Assembly (NCBI GenBank): GCA_012103075.1
Contig: JAAVLQ010000001.1
Location: 1,550,001 to 1,614,000, forward strand
Source of the DNA: Brucella cytisi
Lineage (GTDB): Bacteria > Pseudomonadota > Alphaproteobacteria > Rhizobiales > Rhizobiaceae
Direction of reading: 5' to 3'
DNA: 64,000 bases
The position numbers were made by a program, and so were the translations under genes. The notes beneath the pieces are model-generated. The model was not told the origin of the DNA. It saw only the letters and a program-made list of their open reading frames with translations, and ran no database searches. This document shows positions 40,944 to 50,504 of the stretch, piece after piece (within the stretch, counting starts at the first letter, position 1; the number at the start of each line of letters is the position of its first letter).

Positions 40944-41738
40944 TCAGACAGCAATCGGCGCTTTGATCGTCGGATCGGCCTCATAGCCCTCAAGCTGGAA
41001 GTCTTCGAAACGGAAGGCAAAGAGGTCCTTCACGTCCGGATTAATCCACATTGTCGGCAATTTCTTTGGTGTCCGGGTAAGCTGCAGGCGCGCCTGATCG
41101 AAATGATTGGCATAAATATGCGCATCCCCGAGCGTATGGATGAACTCTCCCGGTTTCAGACCGGCAACCTGCGCGATCATCATCGTCAACAATGCATAGG
41201 AAGCGATATTGAACGGCACGCCGGGGAATATGTCCGCAGAGCGTTGATAGAGTTGGCAGGAGAGTTTTCCATCGGCGACATAGAACTGGAAAAGACAGTG
41301 GCATGGCGGCAAAGCCATTTCATCGACCAGCGCCGGGTTCCATGCCGATACAATCAGGCGCCGCGAATTGGGATTTCCATGCAGCATCTTGAGAAGATTC
41401 GCAATCTGATCGATATGGCGGCCATCCGGCGCTGGCCATGAGCGCCACTGATAACCATAAACCGGGCCCAAGTCGCCATTCTCGTCTGCCCATTCATCCC
41501 AGATCGAGACACCATTCTCCTTCAGATAGGCGATGTTCGTATCACCTTTCAGAAACCAGAGCAGCTCATGGATGATCGAGCGAAGATGCAGCTTCTTGGT
41601 CGTGAGAACCGGAAACCCCTCTTCGAGATTGAAGCGCATCTGATATCCGAAAACCGATCGCGTACCTGTACCCGTGCGGTCACCACGGTCGATGCCGTTA
41701 TCCAGCACATGTTGAAGAAGATCGAGATAGGTGCGCAT
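40944..41738 (-). CDS. thyA: Thymidylate synthase
   Basis: Converts dUMP to dTMP using methylene-tetrahydrofolate. Length 264 residues, uninterrupted and typical. [68 protein letters not shown] is the family start; the catalytic Cys is in [32 protein letters not shown] binds dUMP phosphate; the protein ends in the conserved PTIKAPIAV. First gene of the thyA-folA pair. Confidence 0.97.
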   Translation of the reverse strand: MRTYLDLLQHVLDNGIDRGDRTGTGTRSVFGYQMRFNLEEGFPVLTTKKLHLRSIIHELLWFLKGDTNIAYLKENGVSIWDEWADENGDLGPVYGYQWRSWPAPDGRHIDQIANLLKMLHGNPNSRRLIVSAWNPALVDEMALPPCHCLFQFYVADGKLSCQLYQRSADIFPGVPFNIASYALLTMMIAQVAGLKPGEFIHTLGDAHIYANHFDQARLQLTRTPKKLPTMWINPDVKDLFAFRFEDFQLEGYEADPTIKAPIAV

Positions 41739-41780
41739 GGGGATGATCCAGAATCCGATTCGTTTAAGCCACTATAAAGA

Positions 41781-41806
41781 AAACCCCGGTGTAAGGCACC
41801 GGGGCT
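41781..41806 (-). terminator. Terminator of the DUF2853 gene
   Basis: CCCCGGTG / CACCGGGG with a five-base loop, followed on the minus strand by TTTTCTTTAT; 25 bases after the DUF2853 stop and before thyA. Confidence 0.85.
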
Positions 41807-41830
41807 TCGGATTCACCAGATCGCTGTGGA

Positions 41831-42142
41831 TCAAAGGCCGCCGAGTTTTCCGAGCTGCTTGGCGACCAGATAATAGAAGGTAACGCGATTCTTGTTGCGA
41901 TCACCCTTCATGACTTCCGCAACATGCGCGACGACTTCGTCACCCTTGGCTTCATCATCAACGCCGAGTTTCTTGGCAACCCAATTGGTGCGGACGCGCT
42001 TCAATTCTTCCGGGTCCGTTGCCGAAACGAGCGAGGAATCGCGATTGCGCAGCGCAATACCCAGATGCTTGACGATCTTGTCGACTACAGCTTCATCGGC
42101 ACCGGCATCGTAGCGACGGACATCCGCGAGATATTCACTCAT
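41831..42142 (-). CDS. DUF2853 family protein
   Basis: A 103-residue cytoplasmic protein of unknown function. The ATG of MSEYLADVRRYDAGADEAVVDKIVKHLGIALRNRDSSLV is chosen over an upstream frame because GAAGGAGAG lies before it. NWVAKKLGVDD and NRVTFYYLVAKQLGKLGGL near the C-terminus fit the family. No catalytic residues are evident. It has its own terminator. Confidence 0.85.
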   Translation of the reverse strand: MSEYLADVRRYDAGADEAVVDKIVKHLGIALRNRDSSLVSATDPEELKRVRTNWVAKKLGVDDEAKGDEVVAHVAEVMKGDRNKNRVTFYYLVAKQLGKLGGL

Positions 42143-42364
42143 ATATCCACTCTCCTTCGAATGGGGTATCAGCACCCCGTTTCAGCCACGGAATCCGGCT
42201 ATATAAGAATTTACTTGCCGACCCCGATATGTTGCGAGGATTGACCAGCAAATGCAGGCTGTCAATGAAAAATGAACACAAGGGCTGGTTGTCGGGAGCC
42301 TATTGGCAAAACCCGTTAAAAACTACGCACCCTCTTCCAATCATGATCAACCGCGCTTATATAC

Positions 42365-42705
42365 GGCGTGTCGGCGCAAGCTGACTATGGTGATAAACGG
42401 ACGGTGTAATAAACCCATTGGACCCGGGGGCGGTACCCGGCGCCTCCACCAGAGTACAAATCTGCCTATCGGTTTGTATTGTGGCGGGGGCGAAACAGGA
42501 TCGACAAGGGTGTAAAGATCGCTCTTTTACTCGGCATGATACCACCGTTATCGGGTCAATTGAGTAGTTGCAAATGACAACAAAGCTCAGGGTTATGCTC
42601 TCGCTGCCTAATGGCGGTGCGGGAAACCCACTCTAAAGTCCTTAGGGTTAGCCCCTTAAGGCGGGGTTCGGAGGCACGGCAACAGAAGCCTCCACTTTCC
42701 CTTTC
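42365..42705 (+). ncRNA. ssrA: Permuted (two-piece) tmRNA gene
   Basis: Ribosome-rescue RNA in the circularly permuted layout of alphaproteobacteria. The acceptor piece comes first and ends in CGCCTCC-A-CCA (42441-42451). A 34-base spacer (42452-42485) is removed. The coding piece then begins GGGGGCG (42486-42492), pairing with CGCCTCC as the acceptor stem; GAAACAGGATCGACAAGG follows. The tag frame is at 42570-42611: GCA resume codon, peptide ANDNKAQGYALAA, stop TAA. The ALAA end is the ClpXP/ClpAP degron. The 5' and 3' outer ends are approximate; GGAGGC/GCCTCC near 42670-42700 is a likely final hairpin. SspB, which recognises tagged proteins, is encoded 2.3 kb away. Confidence 0.93.
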
Positions 42706-42712
42706 ACATTAC

Positions 42713-43922
42713 TTATGCAGCGGCGGCTTCCGTATCAAGTTCACTTGCCTTGCGCGAAAGAACGATCTGCGTCAGCACGAAGGCCGTGAGCGCACAACCG
42801 GCAATTCCGCCGACCATCGGCACAGCCGTCCCGTCAAAGAACGAGCCTGTCACACCAATGGCAACGCCACCAATCACGAAATGCAGCGTACCCATCAGCG
42901 CAGAAGCAGTTCCTGCAATCTCGCCGTGGTCTTCCAGAGCCAGCACCGCCGTTGTCGGGATGACAAGGCCAAGGAAACCATAGCCAACGAACAGGAAGCC
43001 TGCGATCAACCAGAGCGACTGATGCCCCATGAGTGCGGCGGCGAACATGGCGAGCATTGCCGCTGCAAATCCGGAAACGGCGAATCGCATGACACGGCGA
43101 AGCCCGAAGCGTGCCCCAACCAGCCGTTCAACTGCGAAACGCCAAAGAACGATACTGCATTGGCCGAAAACGCGATGGCATATTGCGTCGGCGTCAGGCC
43201 GTAATGGTCGATAAGCACGAAGGACGAGTTGGCGAGATAGACGAAAAAGGACGCGATGCCAAAGCCGCCAACAAAGACCAGTCCGAGGAAATAGCGATCC
43301 TTAAGCAGACGACCGTAGCCGCGCAAGGCGCTGCCCAGATTGCTTTCAAGCCGGGCCTCTACCGTCCGCGTCTCTTTCTGTGCAGTGGCCACCAGAATGA
43401 TACCAATAACGGCAGCGACCAGAACCGCCCAGAAAACACCACGCCAGCCAAAGAAGTTGATGATGACGGAACCGGTCAGCGGCGCCAGAATCGGCGAAAT
43501 GGAGAAAACCAGCATCAGAAGCGACATCAGACGCGCTGCCTCGATACCTGTGTGAAGGTCTCGCACGACGGCGCGCGGGATCACCATACCAGCTGCTGCA
43601 CCCAGCCCCTGAACGAAGCGGAAAAGCACGAGCACATCTATATCGGTCGCGACGGCGGAGCCAATGCTGCCGATACCGAACAAGACCAGACCGCCATAGA
43701 GCGGAAGTTTACGCCCGACCATATCGGACAGCGGCCCGCAGAAAAGCTGCGCAACCGCGAGAGCAATGAAAAGGCCAGAAGGCTCATCTGCACCGCACCA
43801 GTTTCCGCGTGCAAATCGGCGGCAATGGTGGGCAGGGCTGGCAGATACATATCGATCGCAAATGGGCCAATGGCGGAAAGAAGGCCAAGAACAATGGCAT
43901 TGCGCACAAGACTGGAAGCCAT
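42713..43922 (-). CDS. Bcr/CflA-family drug-resistance MFS exporter (two frame breaks)
   Basis: About 403 residues, twelve membrane helices. The start MASSLVRNAIVLGLLSAIGPFAIDMYLPALPTIAADLHAETGAVQMSL is the Bcr/CflA hallmark (IDMYLPALP). FCGPLSDMVGRKLPLYGGLVLFGIGS is MFS motif A, and RFVQGLGAAAGMVIPRAVVRDL is motif B. Breaks lie near 43770 and 43112. The protein ends ASELDTEAAAA. It would pump out drugs or small peptides/metabolites by proton exchange. A TetR-family gene lies divergently, with two tandem palindromes between them, a normal arrangement for substrate-induced efflux. Confidence 0.87.
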
Positions 43923-44152
43923 GGGGACGCGCTTTCATCAATGTTTCGTGAGGTTCCCGCACCGATTTCGGATCTCCGGTTTTGCTTGGGAGGATGGCGC
44001 CGTCGGGCTCGCAAAACCGGTACAGGACAGATAAATATTTGTATTCGCTACCGGTTTTCGTTCCATCTTGACGATATCGACCTGTTTTCCATTACGGCCG
44101 ACACTTGAAAACTCTGTAGCGAAAGGCATTCTATACGCATGGTCAAAACAGA

Positions 44153-44188
44153 TTTGACACTGATGTCAAATTAGACACCATTGTCCAA
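44153..44188. promoter_or_regulatory. Tandem TetR operators TTTGACA-N4-TGTCAAA and TTAGACA-N4-TGTCCAA
   Basis: Two adjoining 18-bp boxes with the common form TTNGACA-N4-TGTCNAA. The first (44153-44170) is a perfect palindrome and the second (44171-44188) has one asymmetric position. They lie 28-63 bases before the TetR-family start and about 230 bases from the exporter start, and contain a TTGACA -35-like element. Confidence 0.7.
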
Positions 44189-44215
44189 AACGTCAAGCTA
44201 TCTTATGTTGGAGTT

Positions 44216-44910
44216 ATGAAGCCTACTGACATTATCGACATGGCCGCCCTGCCCGAGAAGCGTGCTGCATCCGAAAAGGGCCTGAATTCCGCGGTGATAA
44301 AGCCCGGACAGTGCATGAAGCGCGACTTCATTTTGTGCTCTGCTGCGCGTGTTTTCAATCGCGACGGATTTCAAGGCGCGAGCATAGACCTCATTGCCAA
44401 CGAAGCGGGCGTGTCACGTCAAACCATCTATAACCACTATCGCGATAAGGAAGCTTTGCTTGCTGCCGTCGTCGAGGATGCGCTTGCACGTATGAACGCG
44501 AGCCTGTTCGCAGTTCTGGCCACTTTCCCCAGACTGGCGAAAATCTGGAGCGCGATCTGGTGGCTTTCTCGATCCGCATGAGCCGGAATTGCATATACGA
44601 TTCGTCCGGTGCGTTTCTGCGCAAGGTAATGCAGGCCAATGAGACCAACCTGCCGCTTGCAGCCAATATTTGCAGCACCAAAGGCCCGGCACAAGCCATT
44701 CCGGCCATAGCAGCCCGTCTGGCGCGCCTCGCCATGGATGGTCATCTGCGCGTCGACGATCCGGACCTTGCCGCACGCCATTTCATGGCACTCATCAATG
44801 CCGACACGCACTACCATATGCTAACCGGTCAGGGTGTGGACGATGCAATCATCGAAAAGAGCGCGATCAACGGAGTACGCACGTTCCTGATGGCCTTCGG
44901 AAGTCGATAG
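44216..44910 (+). CDS. TetR/AcrR-family regulator (frame break)
   Basis: About 231 residues. The first 35 residues are a variable tail; the HTH is MKRDFILCSAARVFNRDGFQGASIDLIANEAGVSRQTIYNHYRDKEALLAAVV. After a frame change near 44530-44550, the ligand-binding domain continues LVAFSIRMSRNCIYDSSGAFLRKVMQANE and ends VRTFLMAFGSR. It is divergent from the Bcr/CflA exporter and very likely represses it through the tandem boxes between the two genes. Confidence 0.87.
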
Positions 44911-45052
44911 AGGCAAGCGCACCCTATTGCGTTCAAAAATTGCACATCTTTCCGCCACAGGCGTCGCCCTATTGCTTTTTCAGATCATATATCATCCGTT
45001 CCGGCGAGAACGAACTTGACATCGACCTCCGAATCCGTGGGATAAGCAAACC

Positions 45053-45637
45053 ATGGTACAGGACCTAATCCGTTACGATATTCTCGCTCAGGAAGCCCTA
45101 CGCGGCGTCATTCGCAAGGTTCTTGCGGAAGTGGCCAAGGCTGGCTTGCCGGGCAACCATCATTTCTTCATCACGTTCCTGACTGGAGCGCCCGGTGTGC
45201 GAATTTCCTCGCGCCTGAAGGAAAAATATCCCGAACAGATGACAATCGTTTTACAGCATCAGTTCTGGGACATGCTCGTTACGGATCAACTGTTCGAAGT
45301 TGGCCTGTCTTTCGGTGATATTCCTGAAAAGCTGACTGTACCTTTTTCTGCCGTCCGTGGTTTCTACGACCCTTCGGTCAATTTCGAACTCGAATTCGAT
45401 GTCGCGATCGCACAGCCTGAAAGCGACAATGACGAAGGCGGCAATGTAGCCCCTATCGAAATCCTCCCCACGGAAGCACCGGTCGAGAAGGCAGAAAAGC
45501 CCAAATCGAAGTCGCGCAAGACTGCAGCCGAAAAAGAAGCCGCTACGGCCAAAGACAACAATGCAGATGATGGCACCGACAAGGAAGCCAAACCTTCTGC
45601 CGATGTTGTTTCACTGGATGCTTTTCGGAAAAAGTAA
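45053..45637 (+). CDS. sspB: SspB-type ClpXP adaptor (alphaproteobacterial)
   Basis: Adaptor tethering ssrA-tagged proteins to ClpXP. Length 194 residues, uninterrupted. The peptide-binding domain is DLIRYDILAQEALRGVIRKVLAEVAKAGLPGNHHFFITFLTGAPGVRISSRLKEKYPEQMTIVLQHQFWDL-like through VGLSFGDIPEKLTVPFSAVRGFYDPSVNFELEF. A long acidic and Lys-rich flexible linker (about residues 125-180) leads to the short ClpX-docking tail VVSLDAFRKK, exactly as needed. The tmRNA gene of its substrate tag is in the same window. Confidence 0.93.
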   Translation: MVQDLIRYDILAQEALRGVIRKVLAEVAKAGLPGNHHFFITFLTGAPGVRISSRLKEKYPEQMTIVLQHQFWDMLVTDQLFEVGLSFGDIPEKLTVPFSAVRGFYDPSVNFELEFDVAIAQPESDNDEGGNVAPIEILPTEAPVEKAEKPKSKSRKTAAEKEAATAKDNNADDGTDKEAKPSADVVSLDAFRKK

Positions 45638-45725
45638 TTCCGCACACACCATCCTCATGTGAATAATGGGCCAGAACTCCGGTTGGTTTCGTCCGTTTGT
45701 TTGATTGGACAGTTCCGTTTCACGG

Positions 45726-45768
45726 TTGATCGTGATCAATGGTGAAAAGCAAACAGGCGCTTTATACT
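45726..45768 (+). promoter_or_regulatory. FNR/FixK-type class II promoter
   Basis: TTGAT-CGTG-ATCAA (45726-45739) is an exact box. A good -10, TATACT (45763-45768), begins 30.5 bases from the box centre, so transcription would start near 45774, giving the textbook -41.5 position. The next start codon on this strand is the small membrane protein at 45804. Confidence 0.75.
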
Positions 45769-45803
45769 CTGTTCTGACGGCAACCAGTTCAGGATTGAGT
45801 TCG

Positions 45804-45980
45804 ATGATTCGTGCAATTGCTCAGGCAGTATTGTGGGTAAGCGGCATTGTCGCGGCTTTCTTCGTAGCAAAGGACGAGCCCAACTTTCCTCTTCTGCAGA
45901 TGACAGTTGGGCTTATACTTCTGATTCTAGCGTCCTTGGCCGTCTGGTGGTTCACCAACCCCAAAGACCCACAGAAGTAG
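45804..45980 (+). CDS. Small two-helix membrane protein under an FNR-type promoter
   Basis: A 58-residue protein beginning MIRAIAQAVLWVSGIVAAFF and ending WWFTNPKDPQK. Two hydrophobic helices (about residues 5-20 and 32-50) are joined by a short charged loop containing VAKDEPNF. An upstream in-frame TTG/GTG extension is unlikely because the promoter would start transcription at about 45774. No family is recognised. Size and regulation recall small subunits that accompany respiratory complexes, but this is only analogy. It lies between sspB and DUF4169 on the same strand. Confidence 0.65.
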   Translation: MIRAIAQAVLWVSGIVAAFFVAKDEPNFPLLQMTVGLILLILASLAVWWFTNPKDPQK

Positions 45981-46060
45981 AGCCAGCCTATTACGAGCTT
46001 GCGAGACCGGGCCGAAACGCGGTAATTTTTCAGGAATCTTCAACATTTCCACGTGGTTCC

Positions 46061-46261
46061 ATGAGCGATATCGTCAATCTCAGACAGTTCAAGAAGCAGA
46101 AAGCCCGCGCTGAAAAAAGAAAAGCAGGCTGATCAGAACCGCATTCAATTCGGTCGTACGAAGACCGAAAAAGCTTTCGTTCGCACGGAGACGACAAAAG
46201 CGGAACGTTTTCTGGATCAGAACCGTCTGAAAAGAACGATAAGTCGGACGAGACAAAGTGA
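46061..46261 (+). CDS. DUF4169 family protein (two frame breaks)
   Basis: About 66 residues, Lys/Arg/Glu-rich. MSDIVNLRQFKKQKARAEK is the family signature; removing one A from the six-A run near 46118 gives EKQADQNRIQFGRTKTEKAFVRTETTKAERF, and a second correction near 46232 gives the ending EKNDKSDETK. This stop overlaps the GTG start of the next gene as GTGA. The family is found in alphaproteobacteria next to ribbon-helix-helix and sspB/fumC genes, as seen here. Function unknown; the charge suggests nucleic-acid or ribosome contact. Confidence 0.72.
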
Positions 46262-46494
46262 ACTTGTCCGGGCGGTTGCGCAAACATTCTGTCAGTATTC
46301 GCGGACACGCGACCAGCTACACGCTTGAAGACCCGTTTTTCGAACTGATTGAGGAGATTGCTGCCGAGCGGAAGCTTTCCGTGGCAGCTTTGATCGCCGA
46401 AATCGACAGCAAGCGTGACAGATCAATCAATCTGTCTTCCGCACTTAGACTTCATGTTCTGGATTGGCTCAAATCCAGAATAACTCAAGGCTGA
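46258..46494 (+). CDS. Ribbon-helix-helix domain protein
   Basis: A 78-residue protein. HSVSIRGHATSYTLEDPFFELIEEIAAERKLSVAALIAEIDSKR matches the RHH_4-type fold: a beta strand (SVSIRGHATSYTLED) for DNA contact followed by two helices. The C-terminus is LSSALRLHVLDWLKSRITQG. It starts at a GTG that overlaps the DUF4169 stop by four bases, so the pair is translationally coupled. It may act as a transcription regulator. Its end overlaps the convergent AsmA-like gene by 10 bases. Confidence 0.83.
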   Translation: MNLSGRLRKHSVSIRGHATSYTLEDPFFELIEEIAAERKLSVAALIAEIDSKRDRSINLSSALRLHVLDWLKSRITQG

Positions 46495-49400
46495 GGTACA
46501 GGCACCACAGGCGTCGTTTCCAGACTTTTCAGGAATTCGTTGAGGGATTGACCACCTTCCGGCGATGCCAGAGGATCTTTCGATCCACCCGCCGGCCCGC
46601 CTTGCGGCTTCTCTGCCTCAAGCCGTTGGGCTTCCTCGGCAGCATTCCGGGCCGCTTCGCGCGCACTGGCTTCGGCACGACGTCTCGCCTCGTCCTCACG
46701 CTGCGAACGATCACGTTCCACTTCTTCTGCTTCGAACAGCCCAAGCTGACGACGGAGGCGCTGTTTCTCCATCAAACTCGCCTGCATGGATTCAACACGT
46801 TCCTGTTCGCGTTCAAGCGCACGCTGGGTCAGAAACTGAACGAGCGGCTGCTTGTCGAATGACACCTCCGGCGCGCTATAACTTCCGCGGAGAGAAAAGG
46901 CCACCTGCGGAGAAATACCTGTATCGGCGCCATCCCCGTTCTGGAACGTCAAAGTACCGTTTCCGCCAATTCCCAGTGTCGACAGGTCGAATTGCAGATC
47001 GCTGAGAAGAGCCGCATTTCCATCGCTCAGATTTGCCGCAGCCATACGCGCGACACCGCCGCTGATCGTAAAGTCAAACCGCGCGTTGCCCGGCGCAAAT
47101 GTGCCCTGCCCGGTTGCCTTGTCGGCAATGCCGACAAATTGCTTGGAAGCAAGCTTGTCTGAAGCGGAGAACTGATCGCCCGTTGCATCGGCCGCCGCTA
47201 TCATTGCAGGCAATGCCGCCCCATCCAGACCGTCGACGGTGAAATTCTCCACGTCAAAACTTGCCGCCCCGCCAGCGATCCGACCAGCGCCGCAACGCTC
47301 TCGCCGCTACCATTCAGATTGACGGCAGCTTTCACCACACCGCCCAGCGGTGCAGAACCGTTCTCTAGCTGGTAAAAATCCTTGAGGTTTGCGCCACTCC
47401 ATTTGAGCTCTGTCGAGAGGAGTGCATTCTTGTCGCTATTGCTCAGAGAAACGTTTCCAACCAGATATCCACCTGCCCAGTTGCCGGTCAATTCGTTCAA
47501 CTGAAGACTATCCATGGTCTTCAGAAGCCGGGTTGAAAACTCCGTAACGGTCCCGAACCCTTCCATATGAGCTTGCGCCACGTTGAGCTTCATATCCAGC
47601 AATAGCGGCAGGGACGGACGGACCGCGAATGCACCACGCGGCCAGATTGTCTTCGTGGTGGGCTTTGCCGGCTCAAATGCATCCTGCCCAAGCATGATAG
47701 CAGCAAGACTATCAACCTCGAGCGTCGCGAGCTTTGCCTCACCCTTCAACTGCGGCAGGCCGCTATCGGCAAAATTGGCCTCCAGCCGCGCGGAAACATC
47801 TTCTCCATCCAGCTTTCCTGTCAGATTGGGAAACCGCAAGATACCCTTTGCGAACTGAAAATCGCTGGTAAGGTCTGCTGAAAGACCTTCACCAAATCCG
47901 GGCAGCGCAAAACCGACCGTTGCGATGAATGGTGGCAGATCGGCGGAACTCAGCTGGGCCTTGCCGCTGGCAGCGATATCCCCTCCGACCAGCGAAATCA
48001 CACCATCAGTTGTGGCCGTCCCGTCAGGCGCCGTCAGTTTGAGTAACGTCCGCATACCTGCACTCGGCGCGCCCTGCATGCTCAGGTCGGCGGTAAGTTC
48101 ACCAGCCAACCCCAAGGGCAAGGCGGGCATACCGATCAATGCAAGTACCACTTCACCTTGATCCGATGAAGCAGTGCCGTTCAATTGCATCTGCAACGGC
48201 TCGCTCTCACCCTCGCCACCGCTCGCCGTGCCCGACAGGTCCAGCTTCATGCCGCCTGTTTTTCCGGTAACACTGAACGAAAACTCACCGACACCGGGAG
48301 CGCTTTTGGTGTTTGCCTCAGCAGGCCGCGCGCTTTTACCCTTGGATGCCGCGCCTTTAGCAGGCGTCTTGTTCGCCACAGGCACGGACGGCGCCACCGC
48401 ATTGGCGATGACATTAATTTCGCTATCCTCGAACAGCCCGGGGAAATTCGCCGCGCGCAACGAAAGCGCATGAAATAGCGGTAGCTGGGGATAGCGATTG
48501 GCCATCAGCGAGAGGAACCGCGAAAGATCTCCAGACAGGATCGTCGCATCGAGCGAGCCGGAAGGCATATTGGAGAACGGTTCATAGGTGCCTGTTGCGG
48601 TCAACGTCGTGCCTGCTACATCGCCAACCAGCAACCGGTCGAAATCGAAGCGCCCGTCATGCAGCCGGAGCGCCATATCGACATTGCCCGCTTCCATGTC
48701 CTGATAGCGGACAGGCCCTGCCTTGAATGCCGGGTTCAGCGATTGGCCATCGAGAAAATCCAGCCCGTCACCACTGGAAAAAAGGCTGTAAAGCTTGCAG
48801 CGCTTCGCTTTCCACCGTTCCACCATTGAGGGCGAGCGTAATTGCAGGCTGTGCCAGACCCTTTACTTCGCGAACGAACGAACCTTTGAGTGTGGTTTTC
48901 CCCAACGCAATTTCGAGATTATTGATCCGCTGCATTCCGTCGCGAAGATCGACCTGTCCTGAAAAACCCGCGCCTTCGAGTTTGCGCACAGAATCGTCAA
49001 CGGTCTCGTTCAGCCAGCTTGCGAGACCGGACGGCTGACGCGACGCAACAAGCATATCACCCTTGAAGCCGAAATCCTTGCCAACCGAGAGCGTGCCCTT
49101 GGCTTCCACCTTGGTTCGCCCCGGAAGATCGGCAGCGAACTGACGAATATTCCAGTTCTTTCCGTCAGGTTCCGCGCTCACTGTGACTGAGCGTATCGTT
49201 GTACCACCTGCAATGACGGCAGGCAGGCGCAAATCCACATTGCCGGGTATGGTCGGAATAGGAAATTGTTCGAGAACGCGGCGCGCTATCGCAATACGAT
49301 CCGCAACCGGCATTGCAGAACCGGATTGTTCTTCGCTGCCGGCTTCATTCGGCCCCCAGAAAAGCTGTTGTCCGTCAGCGCTAACTTCAAAACGCGGCTT

Positions 49401-50319
49401 GTCGCCATAATCAATAAATGCCTTGCCATTCACCACATAAGGATTGTCGGCGGGGCCCTGCTCCATCCGGAATTCGCTGGCATCGAAGCGACTGCGATCC
49501 GCCTTGAATTTACCGGTTACGCGTACACCACTGAAAAAAGGCGTTTCCGTCGGCGTTTTCTGATCCTTAGTCGTCTTGACGACCAGATCGGAAGACCGAA
49601 GCGAAAAATCACCGGCGTAGTCGAGCCGACCTTCGGTCACGGTCACATCGCCATCGGTCTCGAAAGTAGCCGGGATTGCCTCCGGCGAAATGCGAGCGCG
49701 TACGCGCAGCGAACCGTCCGGCTTCGCCTCGCCGCTTGTAAGGTCGATCGCCAGCTTTTCGCCCTGAAGAACGAGACTTCCGTTTGCCTGCCACGGACCT
49801 GCAAGACTGTTTGCGGAGATCACGGCATTGAGTCCTGTAGCTGTATGACTGCGACCGCTTGCCTCTTCGCGAAGGATAATTGTTCCGTTACTGACGGAAA
49901 GCCTTTCCAGCTTGATTTTCGTCGGATCGAGCGGCGTCGACGGGCGGATTGCCCAATCGACCTTACCGCTTTTTTGTCGGGGAAATCGTGGCTCGCGGGC
50001 GATCCACGCGCATATCGAAAATCAGAAGTTGGCCGCGCAGAAACGGCATCAGTTCGGCATCCATCGAAAACGTATCGACGGTCATCACTGGATGAGCCGC
50101 ATCGGATCCAACACGCACATCGGAGAAAGCGACAGAAGGAAATGGCAAAAGCCGTGCGCTGACGTCACCAGCAACCTTGACAGGGCGCCCCAAAACACGG
50201 CTGGCCTCGCGCTCGAAATCGGCACGATAGCCGCTCCAGTCAACAAAAGGCGGCACGACAAGTGCTGCCGTCAACAGCAGCACGAGAAGCCCGCCGACGA
50301 TGACGAATATGCGGCCCAA
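46485..50319 (-). CDS. Large AsmA-family protein (three frame breaks)
   Basis: About 1,278 residues. An N-terminal membrane anchor (IFVIVGGLLVLLLTAALVVPPFVDW) is followed by the AsmA start YRADFEREASRVLGRPVKVAGDVSARLLPFPSVAFSDVRVG. A long beta-rich periplasmic body carries repeated strands, typical of the AsmA/TamB bridge-like lipid-transfer fold, and a low-complexity Lys/Ala patch around KGAASKGKSARPAEANTKSAPG. The C-terminus has a charged coiled coil (LEREQERVESMQASLMEKQRLRR) and ends in a Pro/Val-rich tail. Breaks lie near 49965, 48785 and 47240. The likely role is phospholipid traffic or outer-membrane biogenesis. Confidence 0.85.
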
Positions 50320-50504
50320 GAACCAGCTCCGGTCAAACAGATTGCAAGTTAGCGCGAAACAAAGAGTGAATCACGCTGTCTTTATCTGCGCAACATAACG
50401 GCATCGATCCGGCGACAACAAGGCAAATTGCATCACAGCCACATCGATATGCACGCCTGCCTGAATCAAACTCTTGGCAAACCCACCCAAACAGCTGAAT
50501 TGAA

